Source: Bacteroides thetaiotaomicron VPI-5482 (GTDB lineage Bacteria > Bacteroidota > Bacteroidia > Bacteroidales > Bacteroidaceae). From it: a DNA stretch of 64,000 nucleotides. The DNA lies in NCBI RefSeq assembly GCF_000011065.1, contig NC_004663.1:4650001-4714000 (forward strand), in the 5' to 3' direction. The position numbers and the translations under genes are program-made. Shown here piece after piece: positions 9,096 through 17,459 of the stretch (the stretch's first letter is position 1; every line of letters begins with the position of its first letter). The notes under the pieces are model-generated. The model was given only the letters and a program-made list of their open reading frames with translations. It made no database searches and was not told where the DNA came from.

Positions 9096-10709
9096 TTAGT
9101 CACGGAAATCCATTTGTATTTTTTCTTTCTTTTTGATGACAGGACCAGCCGGTTCCGGATGGTGCTGAGGATTACGATAATCAAAGTAATAAATATTCAG
9201 CTTATCAAATAAGGTGAATGCATCTTCCATACGTGACAGGAACTTGTCGTAGTCTTTGACTGTCGGTGCGGACCAAGCTGATTCTGCCAGTGCGCAGAGG
9301 CGGGGAAAGATCATGAAATCTACCCGATCTTTAGTATGCATTAGTTCCGTCCATGTATTGGCCTGTATGCCTTTGACATGTGAGAGGTCAGAGGCTGACA
9401 CTCCCCATTCGGCAAACCATTTGTCGGGGAAAGCATATACATCTTCTATTGGGCAGAATCCGTCCCAGATTCGTCCCCATTTGTGGTCTTTATATTGTAC
9501 GAAGTCAAAATAAAGCGGTTTGCGCGGACACATGATAGTCGAATATCCTTTGGTCAGTGATTTGCGCAGGTAATCGGGTTTATCATGTCTCCACCACATA
9601 ATGATAGTATTATCTTGCTTTACATTCAAGTCGAGAAGTTCATCCCAACCGACTAAAGTTTTACCTAGTGAGTTTACTACATCTGTCATTCTATGCATAA
9701 AGTAGCGTTCTGCTTCCTTTACAGTTTGTAACCCTTCGCGTTTCAATAGTGCTTGTACATGTGGGTCTGTTTCCCATGCCTTGATTCCGTAAGCTACTTC
9801 GTCGCCTCCGATATGTAAATATGGAGAAGGGAATAAGGCAGCTATTTCTTTTAGTATATTAGTCAGATAAGTATAAGTTTCTTCTTTGCCGACGTTAAAA
9901 GTGAATTCCGGATGTTCTTCCGTTCCTCCGCCTGAGTATTCCGGGTAAGCTTTATTGGCTGCTGTGGCATGTCCGGGCATGTCTATTTCGGGTATAATTT
10001 CAATATGACGTTCTTTGGCATATGCTATGATATCACGGATCTGCTCTTGTGTATAATATTGTGCCGGTGTATCCGGATCACTATGGCAACCTTCTCCTCC
10101 TATAGTTGCCAGTTTAGGGTATTGTTTAATTTCGATTCTCCATCCTTGTGCGTCTGTCAGATGCCAATGGAAGCGATTCATCTTATAATATGCCATCAGG
10201 TCAAGGATTTGTTTTACCCTTTTTTCGCCGGAAAAGTGACGTGCTTCATCAAGCATATATCCTCTCCATTCATAACGCGGGGCGTCTTCTATCGTTCCAC
10301 ATCTTAGATCTCCGTTGGTTAACTGCTGTAATAGCGTTTGAATACCATAGAAAACTCCAGCTGGACTTCCTCCTTTGATTAGGACCTGTTTGGGGGCGAT
10401 AATCAGCTGATAGCCCTCTTTGTTTTGCAGTCTATTGTTTAATGATAAGTTGATTCCTTTCACAGCTTTTTTGCCGGGGATTACTTTCATTTTATAGTTT
10501 AAATCAGCGAGTTTCTTTTCAAGGAATGCTGCTTCTTTATATAAACTGGCATCCAGATAGTGGATTTTCTGACCCGATTTGAGTTTACACGTTTCTGCTT
10601 GCATGGTGACTTCAGCAGGATAGGGGATAACCCGTACCTGTTCTTGTGCTTGCAGGCTCATGAACAAACTTAGATAGACTATTGCCAAGGTTGTAAGTAA
10701 TAGTTTCAT
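9096..10709 (-). CDS. GH20 beta-N-acetylhexosaminidase, 537 aa
   Basis: An exo-acting enzyme that releases terminal beta-linked GlcNAc or GalNAc by substrate-assisted catalysis. After a signal peptide (to ~residue 21) comes the GH20 N-terminal alpha/beta domain (~25-145), then the barrel opening YEWRGYMLDEARHF. Key blocks are RFHWHLTDAQGWRIEIK (~180-196), IPEIDMPGHATAA (~239-251) and LHIGGDEV, giving the catalytic Asp303-Glu304 pair. The tryptophan-rich pocket residues are present (IMWWRH, TWTELM). The length is normal for the family and the protein appears intact. With the GH2 enzyme and the amino-sugar kinase and epimerase it argues for an aminosugar-containing glycan. Confidence 0.93.
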   Translation of the reverse strand: MKLLLTTLAIVYLSLFMSLQAQEQVRVIPYPAEVTMQAETCKLKSGQKIHYLDASLYKEAAFLEKKLADLNYKMKVIPGKKAVKGINLSLNNRLQNKEGYQLIIAPKQVLIKGGSPAGVFYGIQTLLQQLTNGDLRCGTIEDAPRYEWRGYMLDEARHFSGEKRVKQILDLMAYYKMNRFHWHLTDAQGWRIEIKQYPKLATIGGEGCHSDPDTPAQYYTQEQIRDIIAYAKERHIEIIPEIDMPGHATAANKAYPEYSGGGTEEHPEFTFNVGKEETYTYLTNILKEIAALFPSPYLHIGGDEVAYGIKAWETDPHVQALLKREGLQTVKEAERYFMHRMTDVVNSLGKTLVGWDELLDLNVKQDNTIIMWWRHDKPDYLRKSLTKGYSTIMCPRKPLYFDFVQYKDHKWGRIWDGFCPIEDVYAFPDKWFAEWGVSASDLSHVKGIQANTWTELMHTKDRVDFMIFPRLCALAESAWSAPTVKDYDKFLSRMEDAFTLFDKLNIYYFDYRNPQHHPEPAGPVIKKKEKIQMDFRD

Positions 10710-10727
10710 GTTTCTTGGTTTTATTAG

Positions 10728-13490
10728 TTATTTAATAATAATTATAGGATTTTCTCCATGTAAATCCTCTATGGATACTGTCGCAGTGATGGTACGGGTC
10801 TCATTAGGGAACAATGAAATGAAGTTATCACTCCAGAATACCGGATTTACGACTTCTTTTGTTTTTTCTCTTTGTATCATTAAGTGGTTGAAAAAGGATA
10901 ATTTATCAGAGTCATTCGTTAAAGTAAGCGTGATCTGATACTCTTTTTCTTGTTTTTGAAGTTTTAAATCTTGCTTTAATGTAACTTTAGGCATATTTAC
11001 CAGCCAATAGAAATTTTGATGTTGCGAGTAACGCCAATATAAGTTTTCAGAAATAAGATTTCTGTTTAAGTCTTCTAATTCCAGCTTTATATAATATATG
11101 GCAGAAAGGTCACCTCGTTGAGGTACGGTTTCTAATTCTTTATATTGGTCGGCGCCCACGGATATGGTATCTGTGTATGCCCAGCATTCTTTCATCGAAT
11201 AGTCTATGATTCTGGCTTTGGCTATAACAGATTTAAATTCTTGATGAGTAGCGTTTATCACAGAAATCCGGTTCGTATTTGCATTCATTTGAATATGAAT
11301 GGGTTCCATTGCTTTCTTAGAGAAATAGTAAGAAGCATTGGGTGACAGATACCAATCATAAATTTGCCAGCAGACATCGGGCCAACAAGAGTTTAGTTTC
11401 CAGATCATTATCCCTGTTGTGATATCCCACATCCGGTGGTTGGCTGCCTCAAACATGGCACGATACCCTTCTGAACTTACTAGCTGGCCTTTATATGCAT
11501 AATCCTCGCTACTGACTGGGTCGCTATAGAAGGTTCGGATTGCATTGTCGTATGCACGATAGCAGAAGTTATTGGTGTCCCATGCTCCGTGTTCCGCCCA
11601 TATACTGTCTAATGGATAAATCGGATTTCTCCGGTCGAGTGGCTTATCAATGGTAGGTATAAACTTTTTCAAACTTTCGTATACAGGTACGGAAGGCATG
11701 CCTAATTCGTTTCTGAACATTTGCAGATAAACCTCTTCTACTTTGTCGAAGTAGTAATCGGAGGGTGCCCAGTTATAGTCGGGAGCGCCATCATCGGTAG
11801 TACCGGTTGGTAAGTCCGGTTTTAAATAAGGAGTTAGTTTGTCTACGTCCCAACTGATACTGGTAGTCGGTATGTAGGGGCGTGTCGTGTCGAGGCTTAA
11901 TACGGCTTCTTTGGTCGGATGATACAATTCTTCATCTACCAACACTTCATTAACTCCGAACCATGCAATGATACAGGGATGATTACGGTATCTTTTGACC
12001 ATGTCTTTCACGCAAGCGATAGCTAAGTCATTGTTGAGAGGATTATGCTGGTTGTCACGTCCCGGGAACATTCGGTAGCATTGATAAAATACATGCCAGT
12101 TCATCAGTCCGTATTTATCCCAGCTATCTAGCCAATCTTCGGAAGGGGAAGGCATATCTTCACTGCCGATCAAAGTAATGTTGGCATTTGCCATTAATCG
12201 TGCCTGGTCATAAATTCGTTTGGGTGAGTCGTCGAGAAGTACATCCGGTTGTATCCATCCCCCTTTACAGAAGATGCGTTTGCCATTGATAAAGAATACA
12301 CGACCATATTCTTCCCCGTTTTTCATTAATTCCGAAGTTACTTCGCGAATTCCGAAGTTTACCTTCTCCCGATCGGACGATTTCCCATTATTCATGTCGA
12401 ATGATAAATCGAGACTGTGCATATATTGCTCTCCATATCCGTTTGGGTACCATAAGTATGGGTTCTGTATAGATAAGACGGAAAACTTCTGGGGAGATAA
12501 TATTATTTCTTTACTTTCATTGGGGAGCATTGTGACAGGCAGAGTTACGCTTATCGGTTTCATGCTTCCAGCCAGTTTACGTGTGTAACTCGGATAAACT
12601 AATTCGTTGATAAGGCGAATTGTTGCTTTAACTTTACCGCTTATCATCTTATCCGAATGATTGTGTACAGTCGCTTTGATTGTAATGTCAGCAACTGTTG
12701 TATCTTTTTGGGGTAGAGTAGTGATAATATATGGGTCTTCAATAGTGACCTGGCTGGTTGCTTCCAGGGTGACGGACTGATAAATACCCATATTCCGGTC
12801 ACGCACTACAGGGGCGCAATCCCAACCACCTGTGAATTTTAATGTTTCATCTTTGAACAAATCGGAAGCCGTACCACGGTTAGGCCCAAAGGCTATAAAT
12901 TGTGTTCCGGGGTTAGGAGTTCCGGGATGGTCCACTTGATATATTTTTATAGCAATACAGTTCTGTGTGGGCTGGATATAATCGGTTATATCGAATTTGA
13001 AGCGGCGGAACATGCCTACTACATCTTCTTTTTTCCCTATTTGATGTCCATTAATCCATACGTCTGCACGATAGTTAATTCCATTGAGGTTCAGCCATAT
13101 TTTTTTGTTTTTATATTGCTTAGGCAAAGTGAAGGTCGTGCGATACCAATAAGGTTCCTGCCAAGGATTTTTTCCATTGCCCAGGTAACTGTATTTAGCT
13201 AAGTCCATTTTTTTATTAAACTCATCAGAGACATCAGGAATTAGAAAGTTGTTCATGCCGATTCTGGGATCAGGATAAACGTTCTGTTTCACTAATGCAT
13301 TCAAAACAGTAGTCGGTACTGTGGCTTCATACCAGTCGGTAGCTTGGAATGAAGGCATAGATACTTTTTCCGCATTTTCGCTTATTTCGGTTGTACTTTT
13401 TATTTCCCAATTGGTTAATTTCAACTGGTTATCTGCTTTGCTTATCAAGCAAAACAATAGAAACGGATAGAGTATAAGTAATTTTTTCAT
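10728..13490 (-). CDS. GH2 family exo-beta-glycosidase (glucosaminidase/mannosidase-like), 920 aa
   Basis: A secreted GH2 enzyme with the standard order: sugar-binding jelly roll (~residues 40-220, with PYWYRTTFTLPKQY and WINGHQIGKKEDVVGMFRRF), immunoglobulin-like domain (~240-350), TIM barrel (~380-700) and C-terminal beta domains. The acid/base Glu lies in IIAWFGVNEVLV (~residue 525) and the nucleophile is probably the Glu of RNELGMPSVP (~610). The barrel start EVTSELMKNGEEYGRVFFINGKRIFCKGGWIQPD resembles exo-beta-D-glucosaminidases and beta-mannosidases rather than beta-galactosidases. Next to the GH20 gene, a role in removing beta-linked glucosamine or mannose is reasonable but not proved. 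Confidence 0.82.
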   Translation of the reverse strand: MKKLLILYPFLLFCLISKADNQLKLTNWEIKSTTEISENAEKVSMPSFQATDWYEATVPTTVLNALVKQNVYPDPRIGMNNFLIPDVSDEFNKKMDLAKYSYLGNGKNPWQEPYWYRTTFTLPKQYKNKKIWLNLNGINYRADVWINGHQIGKKEDVVGMFRRFKFDITDYIQPTQNCIAIKIYQVDHPGTPNPGTQFIAFGPNRGTASDLFKDETLKFTGGWDCAPVVRDRNMGIYQSVTLEATSQVTIEDPYIITTLPQKDTTVADITIKATVHNHSDKMISGKVKATIRLINELVYPSYTRKLAGSMKPISVTLPVTMLPNESKEIILSPQKFSVLSIQNPYLWYPNGYGEQYMHSLDLSFDMNNGKSSDREKVNFGIREVTSELMKNGEEYGRVFFINGKRIFCKGGWIQPDVLLDDSPKRIYDQARLMANANITLIGSEDMPSPSEDWLDSWDKYGLMNWHVFYQCYRMFPGRDNQHNPLNNDLAIACVKDMVKRYRNHPCIIAWFGVNEVLVDEELYHPTKEAVLSLDTTRPYIPTTSISWDVDKLTPYLKPDLPTGTTDDGAPDYNWAPSDYYFDKVEEVYLQMFRNELGMPSVPVYESLKKFIPTIDKPLDRRNPIYPLDSIWAEHGAWDTNNFCYRAYDNAIRTFYSDPVSSEDYAYKGQLVSSEGYRAMFEAANHRMWDITTGIMIWKLNSCWPDVCWQIYDWYLSPNASYYFSKKAMEPIHIQMNANTNRISVINATHQEFKSVIAKARIIDYSMKECWAYTDTISVGADQYKELETVPQRGDLSAIYYIKLELEDLNRNLISENLYWRYSQHQNFYWLVNMPKVTLKQDLKLQKQEKEYQITLTLTNDSDKLSFFNHLMIQREKTKEVVNPVFWSDNFISLFPNETRTITATVSIEDLHGENPIIIIK

Positions 13491-13496
13491 AACAAT

Positions 13497-14393
13497 TTAT
13501 TCTACAAACATTAAAGCTGCTGCACCCATAAATCCGGCATTATCTTTTAAACCTGCTGGCTTTAACTGGATGCTTGCAGCAGTTTGCGGACAAATGTACT
13601 TTTTAAATAAAGATACCATTGAATCCCAAAATATATCTGATGAATGCATAACTGAGCCTCCGATAATTACGACTTCCGGATCAACGATATTAACAGTCCA
13701 GGAAAGGGCATAAGCTAATGCCTGGGTAAACTCTTTCCATGCTTTTAATGCGTTGATGTCTCCTTCCCGGGCTAATTTACTGATTTCTTCTCCTGAAATC
13801 TTTCTTTTTGTAATTCTCTGATATAAATTTGATATTCCAGTTCCCGATACATAATCTTCTATCATTCCTTCTTTGTATGGAGACAGCCAGATTTCTCCGG
13901 CACAACCGGTAGCTCCACGAATAATTTTTCTGTTTACCACTATAGCTGCTCCTAAGCCTGTGCCAAGAGTGATTCCTAGTATTGAATTTAGGTTTCTTCC
14001 GGCTCCCCATAGGGCTTCTCCTAACATCATTGCATTTGCATCATTATCCAGTTTGACCGGAAGTCCGAAAGTTGATTCTATTTTTTTGTGTAAAGGGTAA
14101 TTGTGTAACGTTGGAAGGTTATTGCATTCGAGAATGATGCCTTTGTTGATATCTAATGGACCGGTAGAACCGATGCCGATGCCGATTAATTCTGCTCCAT
14201 CGGCTTGTTGTATCATTCTTCGGATTAATAGAGTCAATTGCTCAATAATCATTTCACCGGGTTCGTGCGCTAAAGTCCGGATAGATTCGGGGATACCGAT
14301 TATCTGTCCGTTAATATCGACAAGTCCGGCTTTTATTTTAGTCCCGCCAATATCGACTCCAATTGCAATTTTCTTTGGATACACAATTCTCAT
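13497..14393 (-). CDS. ROK-family sugar kinase without the usual zinc motif, 298 aa
   Basis: A cytoplasmic kinase of the ROK family, the group of glucokinase, NagK and ManNAc kinase. The phosphate-binding start is IAIGVDIGGTKIKAGLVD (residues ~9-26). LDNDANAMMLGEALWGAG and LGITLGTGLGAAIVVN (~110-160) are the sugar- and ATP-binding blocks. The usual HxxxCxCGxxGCxE zinc motif is absent: after GATGCAGEIWLSPY the sequence goes straight to EDYVSGTGISNLY. The gene lies 3 bp from the SIS gene upstream and 6 bp from the GH2 gene. With the AGE epimerase, a likely role is phosphorylating GlcNAc, ManNAc or glucosamine released by the outer enzymes; the exact sugar is inferred. Confidence 0.85.
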   Translation of the reverse strand: MRIVYPKKIAIGVDIGGTKIKAGLVDINGQIIGIPESIRTLAHEPGEMIIEQLTLLIRRMIQQADGAELIGIGIGSTGPLDINKGIILECNNLPTLHNYPLHKKIESTFGLPVKLDNDANAMMLGEALWGAGRNLNSILGITLGTGLGAAIVVNRKIIRGATGCAGEIWLSPYKEGMIEDYVSGTGISNLYQRITKRKISGEEISKLAREGDINALKAWKEFTQALAYALSWTVNIVDPEVVIIGGSVMHSSDIFWDSMVSLFKKYICPQTAASIQLKPAGLKDNAGFMGAAALMFVE

Positions 14394-14396
14394 AGT

Positions 14397-15446
14397 TTAT
14401 TCGATTGATGTTATTTTGGCACCATGTGTAAATTCTCCTGGTATTATTCCGCATTTGGTTGCCCATGTATTTATAAGAAGTTGTACAGGAACTATACAGG
14501 GGATTGTAAATAACTCAGCATTAGTGCTTGGGATAGTAATGGCACATAAATTATCATTTTCAAACACTAAGTTTGAATCGGTGATAAAGATAACTTTTCC
14601 TTCATATTTAAGGATATCTTTTACTAAAGATAGTGATTGTTCGTAGGTTTCTGATTGCGAGTGTGCAAATAGAATGGCTATGAATCCTTTCTTTACCATT
14701 TCTAACGGGCCATGCCTGAATTCACCACCTAATAAAGCTGATGCAGGCGTATGCGCTGCTTCCATGAACATCAATGCACTCTGGCTGGCAGCTGCAAAAA
14801 CTGGTCCCCGTCCTATTAATTGCACAAAAGTGGAGCCGTCTATCAGTTCAATAGCTTTCGACATCCATGGAGTATTTCCATTGACCATGTTCTCAATAAT
14901 TTTACTGAGTTTATGCCATTGGGTGCTGTCGATTTCTTGATTGCATAACTTCATTGCCAGTAAATATGCTACTTGATAACAGGTTATGAATGTTTTTGTT
15001 GACGTTTTTTCTTCCTTTCCAGCTTTGCACAATAGGCTATAGCGAGAGAATTTGACTAAACTGCTATCTTTTTCATTACAAATAGAAAGAACTGTGATGT
15101 TTGAAGATAACTTTTCTATTAGTTTGATTACTTCATAGCTTTCTCCTGATTGCGAAATACATATAATCAACGATTCTGGACTAATTAATGAAATTTGATA
15201 ATGCAATAATTCTCCTGCGTTCAGAGCATATGCCGGGATTTTATATGAATTAAGTAGAGAAGCAGTTGCGTTAGCGATGAAGTAAGAACTGCCCATACCG
15301 GTTAACAGAATATTTCTATATTTGCCGGAACACCATAATTCTGAAATTTGTGACAAAACGGATTTTCCTTCTACGCTTTTGTAGAAGTTTGCCGTCTGCA
15401 GAAGTGCTTGCGGTTGCTCTTGTATTTCTTGGAAAAATTGTACCAT
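14397..15446 (-). CDS. SIS-domain aminosugar isomerase/deaminase (GlmS C-terminal type), 349 aa
   Basis: A cytoplasmic protein made of two SIS domains, as in the isomerase half of GlmS or in AgaS/FrlB-like deaminases, and without a glutaminase domain. SIS 1 holds NILLTGMGSSYFIANATASL (~residues 45-64) and CISQSGESYEVIKLI; SIS 2 holds QLIGRGPVFAAASQSALMFMEAA followed by LLGGEFRHGPLEMV, which matches the conserved GE(L/F)(K/R)HGP block. The likely reaction is converting an amino-sugar 6-phosphate, produced by the neighbouring ROK kinase, into a glycolytic sugar phosphate. It is the first gene after the long hairpin at 15481-15541. Family is sure, substrate is inferred. Confidence 0.8.
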   Translation of the reverse strand: MVQFFQEIQEQPQALLQTANFYKSVEGKSVLSQISELWCSGKYRNILLTGMGSSYFIANATASLLNSYKIPAYALNAGELLHYQISLISPESLIICISQSGESYEVIKLIEKLSSNITVLSICNEKDSSLVKFSRYSLLCKAGKEEKTSTKTFITCYQVAYLLAMKLCNQEIDSTQWHKLSKIIENMVNGNTPWMSKAIELIDGSTFVQLIGRGPVFAAASQSALMFMEAAHTPASALLGGEFRHGPLEMVKKGFIAILFAHSQSETYEQSLSLVKDILKYEGKVIFITDSNLVFENDNLCAITIPSTNAELFTIPCIVPVQLLINTWATKCGIIPGEFTHGAKITSIE

Positions 15447-15480
15447 CGGATTTTTTTAATTATAATCTAGTGACTTTAAT

Positions 15481-15541
15481 AACTACTTAGCAACAGTTGT
15501 GCAATTATTCATATGTAATTGCCAACTGTTACTGAGTAGTT
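15481..15541 (-). promoter_or_regulatory. Long intercistronic stem-loop between surface-binding genes and enzyme genes
   Basis: An inverted repeat of about 27 bp per arm (AACTACTTAGCAACAGTTG on the left; its imperfect complement ends at 15541) with a short loop around TTCATATG. It lies between the DUF5018 lipoprotein and the SIS gene, the only gap over 100 bp within the operon. No clear U-tract follows in the direction of transcription, so it is less likely a simple terminator and more likely an mRNA-stability or partial-attenuation element that lets susC/susD outrun the enzyme genes. The structure is seen; the role is inferred. Confidence 0.65.
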
Positions 15542-15575
15542 TATAGATGATCTTAAATGATATTTAAATTTTCAT

Positions 15576-17435
15576 TTATAAATTGAATCTGGTAATTTCA
15601 TAAGCAAATAGTCCCTGATCCGTAGTCAACATATAGACCTGAACGGCATTGCCATCAGCACTTCGACCGAATACAACATCTCCTGTTTCATCAACGTTGG
15701 TACCAAGTACCTGTTTGCCAGAAACGAACGAGGCTGAAGATGTCATACCAGTTACCGCATACCCCGTTCCGGGGATACTGCCTGTTCCTGTTGTACTTCC
15801 TTCACGTGAATCGAAGATAAAGCCATTAGCCATTGCTGAAGTTCCGGGATTATTCGTGATGTTGGATACATATAGGCGGTGGGACCAAACCCCATTGCTT
15901 GACAGACCATTTTGAACGCCTAACAAACATGTACCGTTAAATTCAACATATCCTATTCCCCGGACATTCTTATCATATGTAGCGCTACCGGACCACCAAT
16001 GTGATGTTGGAAGTGAGAAATCTATGGCGCGTGCGCCTGTGCCTATAGGAGTGTAATTAATTGCTTGCCGGAAGTTGGCACTGGCCCAAATATATCCTAG
16101 TGGAGAAGTATTTGTCAATGGAATGACTTTAGTTGCGTTCCACATGGAGACTGATGCTCCTCCGCCCCATTCTACATAAGCGTTGCCTTGCATTGCACCA
16201 TCTTTGAACATAAGGAAAACCGCACGTGGTACATTTTTGGTTGATGTGGCAATAATTGCATCCCCTGAAGTCAGATCACCTTTGACGCAGATTGTGCGTC
16301 CAAGCTCTAGTTTTTTGACTCCATTAATGCCTACAGGAGCATTGGCGAATGTACTCCCATTAATATTTGCATAAACGATGCTCTTAGGTGCATTCTCGAT
16401 GCCGTTAGGCCAAACCCAGGCACGTACGTTTGGGTCGGTAACATTGGCGTCTAAAGTACTAGTGTATGCCATAGCTACTAAATGTCCAGCATCATCACTG
16501 GTAATAGCATGGATGGAGCGGCCTGCATCAATACCTGTAGTGTTGACTTTTACATCAAGTACTTTGCCGTTATAACGATCCATTACAATCATTTTATTGT
16601 AATCAGTGCTATTACTGATAATTAGATAGTCGTCAATAACAGCCATTGTACGGTTCGCTCCAACCTCAAATCCATGTGTGTCATCTGTATAGATTTGGAA
16701 ACCAAATAATGAAGCTGTATAGCCCACTCCCTGAGGTAATAGATCCGGGAGTTCCAGACTAGTCTGATAGACTGTTTTGTCTGTTTCATTTTGTGCAATA
16801 ACGGTTATAGTCGGTTGGTTACTTAAATCTATAATGCCGGTTGCCGGATCCAATGATGATGATTCGATAGTAGCCCATGGAGAGACTGTTAATGCCGCAG
16901 ACTTCAAGGCTGCATCAATAGCTGAAGAGGTTTTATAGATGATGATTTTTCCTGTACCACCCGTACTCTCAGGTTCGACGATACGTATTGTTGCACGTGA
17001 ATAGTCTGTCAGTTCTACTTTACTAATACTGGCTAATTTTGATTTCACATAAGCAGCCTTAAATGTATAAGTAATTTTGCTTCCATCTTCTTTGACTAAT
17101 GTTGATTGGAAACCACTGACCAGATCACGAATGCCGGAAATGCTGGGGGAGAATTTTGCTCCTACAGGCAGGCTGGCTGAAACTTTCATTTGTGTCAGGT
17201 CACCTTGTATTTTTTCCGTATCTGAAATATAATAAGGAACTTGTATGGTAATTGTATTACTTGCCTCGTCTACGATAGCACTATATGTGGTACTTTCATC
17301 AGAAGCTAAGCATCCGGTTATGGTTAGTCCTGTAACATTTTCGCTGCCTGTCCTTGCCAGATCGTCCGGGTCCTCGCAGCTCATGAAGGCTAGCATTGAT
17401 ATTAGTACCCCGGTGAATAGATATTTTATTTTCAT
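15576..17435 (-). CDS. DUF5018/DUF4623-type surface lipoprotein (SusE/F position), 619 aa
   Basis: A lipoprotein (LAFMSCEDPDD) directly after SusD, the usual place of the third, glycan-binding surface protein of a Sus-like complex. The first ~150 residues, with TGLTITGCLASDESTTY and QVPYYISDTEKIQGDLTQMKV, look like the DUF5018 beta domain. The later part (~240-619) is a repetitive beta structure similar to DUF4623, with segments such as NRTMAVIDDYLIISNST and DRYNGKVLDVKV that resemble propeller-type blades. The expected role is holding the glycan at the cell surface for SusCD import. Domain names come from pattern memory and are moderately sure; the ligand is unknown. Confidence 0.7.
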   Translation of the reverse strand: MKIKYLFTGVLISMLAFMSCEDPDDLARTGSENVTGLTITGCLASDESTTYSAIVDEASNTITIQVPYYISDTEKIQGDLTQMKVSASLPVGAKFSPSISGIRDLVSGFQSTLVKEDGSKITYTFKAAYVKSKLASISKVELTDYSRATIRIVEPESTGGTGKIIIYKTSSAIDAALKSAALTVSPWATIESSSLDPATGIIDLSNQPTITVIAQNETDKTVYQTSLELPDLLPQGVGYTASLFGFQIYTDDTHGFEVGANRTMAVIDDYLIISNSTDYNKMIVMDRYNGKVLDVKVNTTGIDAGRSIHAITSDDAGHLVAMAYTSTLDANVTDPNVRAWVWPNGIENAPKSIVYANINGSTFANAPVGINGVKKLELGRTICVKGDLTSGDAIIATSTKNVPRAVFLMFKDGAMQGNAYVEWGGGASVSMWNATKVIPLTNTSPLGYIWASANFRQAINYTPIGTGARAIDFSLPTSHWWSGSATYDKNVRGIGYVEFNGTCLLGVQNGLSSNGVWSHRLYVSNITNNPGTSAMANGFIFDSREGSTTGTGSIPGTGYAVTGMTSSASFVSGKQVLGTNVDETGDVVFGRSADGNAVQVYMLTTDQGLFAYEITRFNL

Positions 17436-17459
17436 AATTTTTCTCTTATTAAATAATTA

